From a bacterium (lineage in GTDB: Bacteria; Bacillota; Clostridia; Oscillospirales; Oscillospiraceae), in assembly GCA_019424865.1 (NCBI GenBank), contig JAHYYS010000013.1, forward strand, positions 1 through 40,179: DNA of 40,179 nt, given 5' to 3'. Shown piece after piece: positions 31,930 to 37,902 of the stretch (positions are counted from its first letter, which is position 1; each line of letters starts with the position of its first letter). Made by a program: the position numbers and the translations under genes. The notes below the pieces were generated by a model. It had not been told where the DNA came from. It saw nothing but the letters and a program-made list of their open reading frames with translations, and did not search any database.

Positions 31930-32864
31930 ACCTTCCCCTCCCGCTCCAGGGCGCGCCAGGTGAGGACAGCCGTCCCCATGGCGTTGTCCGTGGAAAACTG
32001 CGGCTGGGCAAACAGGGCACCGCACACCCGCTCCAGGGCGGAGCGCAGCTGCCGGTTGGAGGCCACGCCGCCGGAACACAGCACCGGGAGGCCGGGATAC
32101 TGCCGCTGGGCCTCCTGGGTGACCCGGAGCACCACGTTTATAATCGTATCCAGGGCAAAGCGGGCAATATTGGCCGGCTTTTCCCCCTCTGACAGCAGCT
32201 TTTTCACCTGGTTTTCCATGCCGGACAGAGAAAAGGTCAGATCCCTCCGCTTGACCCGGTATTCCAGACAGGTATCCGCCTGGCTGTACATCTGGTCCAG
32301 CGCCTTGCCCGCCGGAAAGGGCAGCCCCAGCAGCACGCCAGTCCGGTCAATCAGCTGCCCGGCGGAGATGTCGCTGGTCCCCCCCAGAATCTCCGCCTCC
32401 ATTGAGGCGCCCTGAGGCCGCACCAGCAGCAGCTCCGTGGTGCCGCCGGAGAGGTGCCAGGCGAGAAAAGACTGGTCCATCAGCTCCGGATGGCCGGCGG
32501 ACCAGGCCGCCGCCGCCAGATGGCCCTGCTGATGGGAATGCTCAAAAAAGGGCACCCCCAGGGTATGCGCCAGGCTTCGTCCCTGAGAAGCGCCCGCTAA
32601 AAAGCACGGCATATAGGAGCCCTCCACCGCCCGGGGGCGGGTGCTGGCTCCAACTGCCTGAATATGGGAGAGCAGCCCATCCGCCTCCAGCCGGGCAAAC
32701 AGCTCGGGCAGCTGGCGGACGTGCTGAAACAGCGCGTCGCTCTGCCGCAGGCCCAGCTCGCCCGGGCGCACCTGCAACAGGCGGCTCTCGCCGTGCACCT
32801 CCCGGCCGTCAAATACCGCCGCGGAGGTGGTGTAATTGCTGGTATCCAGCGCCAGGACAGACAT
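31926..32864 (-). CDS. TsaD/Kae1-family paralogue
   Basis: A 312-residue ASKHA-fold protein related to TsaD, the tRNA threonylcarbamoyl transferase. LALDTSNYTTSAAVF replaces the usual ETSCDETxxAVV. HQQGH keeps the two metal-binding histidines of HxxGH; SGGTTELLLV, KRRDLTFSLSGM and DNAMGTAVLTW match later motifs, and SGGVASNRQLR fits the nucleotide-binding part. It is shorter than true TsaD (~335-340), and true tsaD normally sits with tsaB/tsaE rather than nusB. Clostridia often have this second copy here, so I do not assign the tsaD symbol. Function is open. Confidence 0.8.
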   Translation of the reverse strand: MSVLALDTSNYTTSAAVFDGREVHGESRLLQVRPGELGLRQSDALFQHVRQLPELFARLEADGLLSHIQAVGASTRPRAVEGSYMPCFLAGASQGRSLAHTLGVPFFEHSHQQGHLAAAAWSAGHPELMDQSFLAWHLSGGTTELLLVRPQGASMEAEILGGTSDISAGQLIDRTGVLLGLPFPAGKALDQMYSQADTCLEYRVKRRDLTFSLSGMENQVKKLLSEGEKPANIARFALDTIINVVLRVTQEAQRQYPGLPVLCSGGVASNRQLRSALERVCGALFAQPQFSTDNAMGTAVLTWRALEREGKV

Positions 32865-32866
32865 GT

Positions 32867-33364
32867 TTACTCCTCCGTCCCATCCTGGACCGCCGCTTTG
32901 GCCGGCTTGGGCGGCGTGTCAGCAAACTCCGCCCGCACAAAGGAGCCCAAAATACCGTTCAGGAAGGAAACAACCTCCTGGGGCTCATAGTGCTTGGCAA
33001 TCTCCACCGCCTCGTTGATGGCGGCGGCATTGGGGATATCGGGCATATACAGCACTTCATACATGGCGGTGCGCATCACCGCCGCGGCCATGCGGGGGAT
33101 TCGGGCGAAGGACCACCCCACCGAATAGCGCGCGATGTACTCATCCAGCTCCGGCCCATGGCTGAAAACCCCCTGGACCAGATCCCGGATATACTGCTCC
33201 TGCTTTTCGTTGGGAAATTCCTGGTACAGCGGCATCTCCTCCGCCAGTTCCTGGAAGCGCTCCCGGGTCAGCTGGCTCTCCAGCAGCTCGTCGGCGCTGA
33301 GGTTGCCGAAGCCCAGGGAAAAAATCATCTGTACCGCAATTTCGCGGGCATTGCTTCTTGTCAT
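32867..33364 (-). CDS. nusB: Transcription antitermination factor NusB
   Basis: A 165-residue all-helical RNA-binding factor that, with NusE/S10, supports rRNA antitermination. SNAREIAVQMIFSLGF opens the protein like other NusB proteins, and the core YIRDLVQGVFSH, RIPRMAAAVMRTAMYEVLYMPDIPNAAAINEAVEIAKHY and FLNGILGSFVR is clear. The C-terminal tail after ~150 is an extra charged stretch. The ATG at 33364 follows GGGAGGCTGCACAAT. It is the first gene of the housekeeping operon and is separated by 2 bp from the TsaD-like gene. Confidence 0.93.
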   Translation of the reverse strand: MTRSNAREIAVQMIFSLGFGNLSADELLESQLTRERFQELAEEMPLYQEFPNEKQEQYIRDLVQGVFSHGPELDEYIARYSVGWSFARIPRMAAAVMRTAMYEVLYMPDIPNAAAINEAVEIAKHYEPQEVVSFLNGILGSFVRAEFADTPPKPAKAAVQDGTEE

Positions 33365-33396
33365 ATTGTGCAGCCTCCCACAATGAGGTTGATTCT

Positions 33397-33425
33397 ATTA
33401 TATACATGAATATACAAAAAAGAAA
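33397..33425 (-). promoter_or_regulatory. Likely promoter of the nusB-recN operon
   Basis: On the minus strand TATAAT (33402-33397) lies about 33 bases before the nusB ATG; 17 bases upstream is a weak -35, TTTCTT (33425-33420). The region is AT-rich compared with its surroundings. Confidence 0.55.
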
Positions 33426-33544
33426 CCCCCAAAACCATAAAAATTTCCCCCCGCCGTCCCCCGCTCCTTTGACAGCCGAGGCGCGGGGCAGTATACTTTC
33501 AGCTGCAGCCGGTTGGAGCGGACCGCCGCTCAACGGAGCGTTTG

Positions 33545-33573
33545 TTGCCTCCCGCGCTGCAATATGGCATAAT
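33545..33573 (+). promoter_or_regulatory. Promoter of the XRE-desulfoferrodoxin gene
   Basis: TTGCCT (33545-33550), 17 bases, then CATAAT (33568-33573), about 79 bases ahead of the ATG at 33652. The rest of the 287-base divergent gap with nusB shows nothing else I can name. Confidence 0.5.
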
Positions 33574-33651
33574 AGCTCCCAGGCTGGTCTGCACCGGCCG
33601 TATTTCAATGTTTCCAAGGCTTTCCGGATTGACTGAGGAGGGAACCGCGCG

Positions 33652-34236
33652 ATGGACCAGAACAAGACAGGACAGCTCATCCGTGCCCTGCGCACGGAGC
33701 TGGGCATGACCCAGCGGCAGCTGGCGGACGCACTGGGTGTGACAGACCGCGCCGTCAGCAAGTGGGAGCGGGGGCTGGGGTGTCCCGACGTCTCCCTGCT
33801 CCCCGGGCTCTCCCGGGCCCTCGGCGTCCCAGTGGAGGGACTGCTATCCGGCGGGCTGGAGGAACAGGAAACAACGGGAGGAAGTATGCGCAATCTCAGC
33901 TTTTATGTCTGCCCGCAGTGCGGCAACCTGCTCACCGCCGCCGGTCCGGCCTCCATATCCTGCTGCGGCCGGACGCTGGAGGCCCTGAGCCCCCAGAAGC
34001 CGGACGAATCGCACCGGCTGATTGCAGAGCCGGTGGAGGACGAGTGGTATCTCACCTCGCCCCACCCGATGGAAAAAGGTCATTTTCTGTCCTTTGCCGC
34101 CCTGGTCAGCGGAGACCAGGCCATTGTGGCAAAGCGCTGGCCCGAATGGGACTTTCAGCTGCGCCTTCCCCGGCGGGGCCATGGCATTCTGTATTGGTAC
34201 TGCACCCAGCATGGGCTGTTCCGGCAGATTTTATAG
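33652..34236 (+). CDS. XRE-type regulator fused to a desulfoferrodoxin/superoxide-reductase-like domain
   Basis: A 194-residue two-domain protein. Residues ~8-65 are an XRE helix-turn-helix (MTQRQLADALGVTDRAVSKWERG). From ~80 the chain follows desulfoferrodoxin: a rubredoxin-like iron knot with C87-x2-C90 and C104-C105, then possible ligands of the reductase iron centre, H121, H138 and H144 (HPMEKGH, with the same six-residue gap as in superoxide reductases) and C184-x2-H187 (YCTQHGLF). The Lys that precedes the first ligand His in active enzymes is Ser here (ESH). A redox-sensing repressor, or a regulated scavenger, is likely. The ATG at 33652 follows GAGGAGGGAACC. Confidence 0.82.
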   Translation: MDQNKTGQLIRALRTELGMTQRQLADALGVTDRAVSKWERGLGCPDVSLLPGLSRALGVPVEGLLSGGLEEQETTGGSMRNLSFYVCPQCGNLLTAAGPASISCCGRTLEALSPQKPDESHRLIAEPVEDEWYLTSPHPMEKGHFLSFAALVSGDQAIVAKRWPEWDFQLRLPRRGHGILYWYCTQHGLFRQIL

Positions 34237-34265
34237 GCCGCTGAAGAACGGGAATTTCCCTGTTT

Positions 34266-34303
34266 CCGCCGCCCCGGCAGAGGCCCGGGTGCGGCGGTCT
34301 TTC
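34266..34303 (+). terminator. Terminator after the XRE-desulfoferrodoxin gene
   Basis: CCGCCGCCCC pairs with GGG-T-GCGGCGG (one bulged T), followed by TCTTTCCC. It lies 30 bp after the stop codon. The T-run is short. Confidence 0.55.
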
Positions 34304-34423
34304 CCGTCCCGTCTATACGACTCTCACTTTTTTCCATCATTCTTCGCATTTTTCTCCGATTTTCGCTCATTTTCGCAACATTTTCTTTTCTTGAAAATTT
34401 TTTATATTTTTTTATTTTTTCTG

Positions 34424-34452
34424 TTGACAAACCTTCGGGTTTCTGGTAATAT
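34424..34452 (+). promoter_or_regulatory. Strong promoter ahead of the tRNA-Ala region
   Basis: A perfect TTGACA (34424-34429), 17-base spacer and TAATAT (34447-34452) sit at the end of a very AT-rich tract (34319-34423). The transcript would begin near 34459, with an early GAGCGA/TCGCTC hairpin (34465-34486), cover the tRNA 5' fragment and then the intact tRNA. Confidence 0.8.
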
Positions 34453-34499
34453 ATCTCTTGCGCTGAGCGACACAGACAAATCGCTCGAGCCAAACAGAT

Positions 34500-34520
34500 G
34501 GGGGTATAGCTCAGCTGGGA
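34500..34520 (+). repeat. 21-bp duplicate of the tRNA-Ala 5' end
   Basis: These 21 bases are identical to the first 21 bases of the intact tRNA-Ala gene at 34618, covering the acceptor strand and most of the D arm. Two bases are then missing compared with the tRNA, and the sequence diverges completely. No anticodon or T arm follows, so it cannot make a tRNA. It is a remnant of a second tRNA gene or of an integration/deletion event. Confidence 0.8.
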
Positions 34521-34580
34521 GCGCCAGCAAACGGAGGTAATCCCCCTCGATGTAGGGAAACAACAATTCAATCAAAAAGC

Positions 34581-34611
34581 CCGGAAACCCTTGAGATTCA
34601 ATGGTTTCCGG
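34581..34611 (+). other. 9-bp inverted repeat between the tRNA fragment and tRNA-Ala
   Basis: CCGGAAACC (34581-34589) and GGTTTCCGG (34603-34611) pair around a 13-base loop. There is no T-run. It lies six bases before the tRNA 5' end and could guide 5' processing or mark an old recombination site. Confidence 0.45.
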
Positions 34612-34617
34612 TTATAT

Positions 34618-34693
<76 letters not shown>

Positions 34694-34735
34694 AGAACAA
34701 TGACTCACACAACCAAATGTGTGAGTCATTGTTCT
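34694..34735. repeat. Perfect 17-bp inverted repeat directly after the tRNA
   Basis: AGAACAATGACTCACAC (34694-34710) and its exact complement (34719-34735) flank an 8-base loop, beginning at the very base after the tRNA CCA. Only TATACC follows, so as a terminator it lacks a T-run. Its position suits a tRNA 3'-end processing hairpin, or a recombinase-related site at the mobile-element edge. Confidence 0.7.
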
Positions 34736-34788
34736 ATACCATGAAAAATAAATTGAGGACGAACACCTGATTCAATCCCCTATCATGA

Positions 34789-34825
34789 GGCCCGTGCAGT
34801 CATGCACGGGCCTTTTCCTTTTTCC
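34789..34825 (+). terminator. Strong rho-independent terminator upstream of the accessory genes
   Basis: GGCCCGTGCA (34789-34798) pairs with TGCACGGGCC (34803-34812) around GTCA, followed by TTTTCCTTTTTCC. It ends transcripts from the tRNA side 30-odd bases before the first accessory gene. Confidence 0.88.
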
Positions 34826-34856
34826 ATTTTTTATTTTATCATTTCGGAGGTGTACT

Positions 34857-35519
34857 ATGGGAAACAAATTTTTTGCAGAATTGTCCCGGCGGCTCAATAT
34901 AGACGGAATTGAGTCATCCGCCATAGATGAAAAGCGGCTGGAGGTGTTCCTCCACGGCCAGCCTGTCCTCTTCGTTTCACCGGCCAACGATGTGTTCCTG
35001 CTGCCTGCGGGAAGCAAAAACGAGGAGGCCAGTGAATTGTACCATCAGGTGGCCATGGCTGCGGACGAGGTATACAGTTATGTGGAAGCGATGCAAAACG
35101 CCCCCCTGCTCCATGCCTCTGGCCTGCATGAGGACTTCCGCCTGCTGGCAGACTTCGGCGGCGCGGTGCTGGCAGGCCAGGAGCGAGAAAATGGCCAGGG
35201 GTATCAATTTGTAACCTGGATCTGGGACTATGACCGAACTGGAGTCAGCCACGGTCACTACTATGAAGATAACTTCCAGAGCGCCAAGCAGGACTTTGCT
35301 GTCCGCTCCGGCCTGATCCCCAGAGCGCAGTTATTTACCCCGGAGGAACTCACAGAATTGTACCGCGCCGCGGAGCATTGGTTCTATGAAGGCCCGGAGC
35401 TGGACTACAAGCAGCAAAAAGCCATTCAGGAGGCCAGAACAAAAATCGAGTACACCGTCCCGGATCTGCAGAGCCGGTTGGAGCAGGCCCAGAGCCAGGA
35501 ACCGCAAATGGATTTATAG
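34857..35519 (+). CDS. Accessory protein of unknown function, conjugative-element type
   Basis: A 220-residue soluble, acidic protein that I cannot assign to a named family. It is mainly alpha-helical to judge from its composition. It contains GYQFVTWIWDYDRTGVSHGHYYEDNFQSAKQ (split here as GYQFVTWIWDYDRTG, then VSHGHYYEDNFQSAKQDF), which looks like a conserved core, and LFTPEELTELYRAAEHW after it. No membrane segment or signal peptide is seen. The ATG at 34857 follows CGGAGGTGTACT. A terminator lies before it and another after it, so it may be transcribed alone. Proteins of this look occur in Clostridia conjugative elements, which is recalled context and not a demonstrated match. Confidence 0.75.
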   Translation: MGNKFFAELSRRLNIDGIESSAIDEKRLEVFLHGQPVLFVSPANDVFLLPAGSKNEEASELYHQVAMAADEVYSYVEAMQNAPLLHASGLHEDFRLLADFGGAVLAGQERENGQGYQFVTWIWDYDRTGVSHGHYYEDNFQSAKQDFAVRSGLIPRAQLFTPEELTELYRAAEHWFYEGPELDYKQQKAIQEARTKIEYTVPDLQSRLEQAQSQEPQMDL

Positions 35520-35536
35520 ATCCTACGCTGAACAAG

Positions 35537-35589
35537 GCGGGGGTCGTATCATCTGCCATCGGGCAGAATACGGCCCCCGCTTTTTTGTT
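35537..35589 (+). terminator. Large terminator within the accessory gene cluster
   Basis: GCGGGGGTCGTAT pairs with ATACGGCCCCCGC (one G-U), enclosing an inner CTGCC/GGGCAG hairpin, and TTTTTTGTTTT follows. It lies 17 bp after the stop of the 34857 gene and ~25-35 bases ahead of the next start. It may be an attenuator if the downstream genes lack their own promoter. Confidence 0.8.
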
Positions 35590-35613
35590 TTCAGAGCAGA
35601 AAAAGCAAGTGAG

Positions 35614-35889
35614 GTGCTCCGTGTGGATCCCAAAAAACTGAACAGTTATGTCGGGGTGGTCAATCAACCGCCTCCTAAGTGTAGCAGTGTGAAGAAATGG
35701 CTGCTCCACATCAACTACGCGCCCGGCTATGCCCCGGAGCCGGAAGAAAAACCAGTGTGCCGGCAGTTCTCCCGATGCGAGGGCTGCCCCTATCCCGCCC
35801 ACGGTTTCCTCTGTTGGGGCGGCGAGGATGACTGCATGCGCACCAGGATGAAAAAACTGAACGAAAAGGAGACCGAGCGTGAAGATTAA
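35614..35889 (+). CDS. Small Cys-rich accessory protein
   Basis: A ~91-residue protein (88 if GTG at 35623 is used) with no family that I recognise. The second half has a Cys cluster, C-R-Q-F-S-R-C-E-G-C then FLCWGGEDDC, which could bind zinc or an iron-sulfur cluster. The frame stays open far upstream, but that part crosses the terminator and shadows the preceding gene, so I start it after the terminator. AGTGAGGTG before GTG 35623 is a fair ribosome site. Its end overlaps the ArdA-like gene by 11 bp, which implies coupled translation. Confidence 0.55.
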   Translation: MLRVDPKKLNSYVGVVNQPPPKCSSVKKWLLHINYAPGYAPEPEEKPVCRQFSRCEGCPYPAHGFLCWGGEDDCMRTRMKKLNEKETERED

Positions 35890-37087
35890 AGCGGCCTTGT
35901 ATAACCCGGATCACCTGGAATACGGTCTTGTCACCATCCCGTTTCCCATCCCGAAAGACCAGTACGACAGCACCATCAAAATGCTGGAGGCACTGGACAT
36001 TGGGGATCCACGAGAAAGGGACTGCGCTGTGAAAGAAATTTTGGGTCCGGTGCCCAGCCTGAAACTCCTGGAGGGGACTCAGATCAATGTGGATGAATTG
36101 GATTACCTGGTCAAGCGGCTGGATAGTTTCGCAGATGATGAGATCGCTCAATTCCAAGCTATGGCGTTTAAATTGGGCAAGCTCAACATGACTGGCCTTA
36201 TTGACCTGACCTTCTGCTGTCAGGCGGTCACGATAATCACCGACTTCTCAGCCCTGGAGGGGATCGGTCGATTGCACTACATGAATCTTTATGGCGGAGG
36301 CGCCTCTATAGAGGAACTGGAGCAGTTGAACGGTGTGGAGACCGCTCTGCGTTTGATCACAGAGAACGAGGGTACCGTCACTCCCTACGGCGTCGTCTAC
36401 GACAACGGGATGCAGCTCAGCCGGATCTATCAGGGAAGAAACTTCCCGGAGTATCTATATGAGGAGAGCCTGATGACTGTTTCACTGAGGTCCATCCACG
36501 AAAGCGACGACAGCCGCGAGGCGGTTTGGCTGTACCTGCCCACATCAGAGCGCCAGATCGAGCGGATGCTCTGGCGGGGTGGAATGGAGAGTGAGGATTT
36601 CGCAACATTGGAGATCCAAATCAACAACTTGCCTGCCGCTGTTGAAACGGCCTGTCCCTTGGAACAGGAAAGCATCTTTGATCTCAATACCATGTGCACC
36701 GCCATCTCAAAGCTGGCGCAGGCAGATCAAGCCAAATTGGAGGCTGTGGTGGCCTATGCAAATCCGGAGAGCGCCGCTGAGATTCGCCGCCTGGCGGAGA
36801 ATCTGGACCTGTTCGATTTCGTCCCCAATGTCCATACGCCAGGTGAGTACGGCAGATATATGATCCAGGACTCCGGTCATTTCGACTACGACAGCAATCT
36901 GGACGCCTTTTATGACTATGAGAAGTACGGCCAGCAACGCATCCAACAAGAACAGGGAATCTTCACAGAGCGGGGCTACATTGCCTATCAGGGAACTTTG
37001 TCACTGGATGAGCTGATGCGGAAGGAGCCCGCGGAACAATACCAGAGAGAGCGGGATGAGTCCATGGAGATGGGGGGACTCTCTTGA
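35879..37087 (+). CDS. ArdA-like antirestriction protein
   Basis: A 402-residue acidic protein. The C-terminal part (about 322-385) matches ArdA-type proteins of Gram-positive conjugative elements: GEYGRYMIQDSGHFDYDSN, then LDAFYDYEKYGQQRIQ and GYIAYQG. ArdA proteins mimic DNA and block type I restriction enzymes, protecting incoming DNA on transfer. The ~320 residues before it, with a Leu/Glu-rich make-up and motifs such as LDSFADDEIAQFQAMAFKLG and IEELEQLNGVETAL, resemble the ArdA-like extended proteins of Clostridia elements. High Asp/Glu content fits DNA mimicry. The GTG at 35879 follows AAAAGGAGACC. Confidence 0.7.
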   Translation: MKIKAALYNPDHLEYGLVTIPFPIPKDQYDSTIKMLEALDIGDPRERDCAVKEILGPVPSLKLLEGTQINVDELDYLVKRLDSFADDEIAQFQAMAFKLGKLNMTGLIDLTFCCQAVTIITDFSALEGIGRLHYMNLYGGGASIEELEQLNGVETALRLITENEGTVTPYGVVYDNGMQLSRIYQGRNFPEYLYEESLMTVSLRSIHESDDSREAVWLYLPTSERQIERMLWRGGMESEDFATLEIQINNLPAAVETACPLEQESIFDLNTMCTAISKLAQADQAKLEAVVAYANPESAAEIRRLAENLDLFDFVPNVHTPGEYGRYMIQDSGHFDYDSNLDAFYDYEKYGQQRIQQEQGIFTERGYIAYQGTLSLDELMRKEPAEQYQRERDESMEMGGLS

Positions 37088-37824
37088 TGCGGAAGGAAAC
37101 CGATCTTGCCAGGGTAAAGATGATCGCTCATGTACTCCTTGATATGCCAATCGCGCAAACTCCGTTTTCACCAGCTATCGTCAGCCACCCATTTACAAGT
37201 ACCGGGGTTACCGCTGCTCAAAATGAGGATGGCAATATCACTGTGGTCGACTTACTCAACAACAAAGAAGACTATGCCAAGTGGAAAGAGATGGTGGGCA
37301 AACAAATCGACAGTGCCGAAAACACCAAGCAACTCTTTTTCCTTCTTAACAAGCCCTATTATCTGACATTTCTCAAATTTTCTGCTCCTGTCCTCTCACA
37401 GGAGGATTTAGGACATTTGCTGGCCGATGCATGGATCTTGGAGGAGTGCCCAAACCAAGACCGCAATGTGAGCAAGAGAGAATTACTGGCCTTATTCCGT
37501 TCTGTCCCGCCGGAATTTCTGATGAACCAGGAGGAACGTGCAGCTTACAAGTCGCTGGAAGATATCGTGACTGTCTATCGGGGAGTTACCTCCTACAATG
37601 TCAAAAATGTCAAAGCACTGTCCTGGACATTGGATCGGGACACAGCGGAGTGGTTTGCTCATCGATTTGGTGAGGAGGGCACTGTCTATGAGGCTCAGAT
37701 ACCAAAGGAACACATCCTTGCTTATTTTAATGGCAGAAATGAGTCGGAAGTCGTAGTGGATCCCAAATACCTGGAACAGATCATGGAGGCCCCAAAGCCG
37801 GAGATGGGGATGCAGATGACCTGA
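37087..37824 (+). CDS. Putative ADP-ribosyltransferase-fold accessory protein
   Basis: A 245-residue soluble protein. The last 85 residues show an order that resembles R-S-E ADP-ribosyltransferases: VTVYRGV (Arg165), ALSWTLDRDTAEWFAHRF (S179-W-T181) and NESEVVV (E219-x-E221) near the end. The N-terminal ~120 residues are helical with no recognised domain, and RNVSKRELLALFRSVPPEFL links the two. The SWT box is unlike the usual STS, so activity is uncertain. The ATG at 37087 shares one base with the ArdA-like stop; a TTG three bases earlier is also possible. GGGGGAC precedes it. The link with ArdA suggests a transfer-protection or host-takeover role, which is inference. Confidence 0.6.
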   Translation: MRKETDLARVKMIAHVLLDMPIAQTPFSPAIVSHPFTSTGVTAAQNEDGNITVVDLLNNKEDYAKWKEMVGKQIDSAENTKQLFFLLNKPYYLTFLKFSAPVLSQEDLGHLLADAWILEECPNQDRNVSKRELLALFRSVPPEFLMNQEERAAYKSLEDIVTVYRGVTSYNVKNVKALSWTLDRDTAEWFAHRFGEEGTVYEAQIPKEHILAYFNGRNESEVVVDPKYLEQIMEAPKPEMGMQMT

Positions 37825-37902
37825 ATTTTCTCTGCCTTTTTCAGTAGACTTTCGCCACAGGTTGTGGTATTGGTTGTGTTCACAGAACTGGAGGTGACGA
37901 AG

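Noticed and set aside
31926..32864. Calling this gene tsaD
   Set aside because: The N-terminal box is altered, the length is short and the neighbourhood is not that of canonical tsaD, so it is left as a paralogue.
34500..34520. A second functional tRNA gene
   Set aside because: Only the acceptor strand and part of the D arm match; there is no anticodon arm, T arm or 3' acceptor strand.
35386..35613. An upstream extension of the small Cys-rich gene
   Set aside because: It overlaps the preceding gene out of frame and then crosses a clear terminator; the encoded stretch is basic and looks like a shadow.
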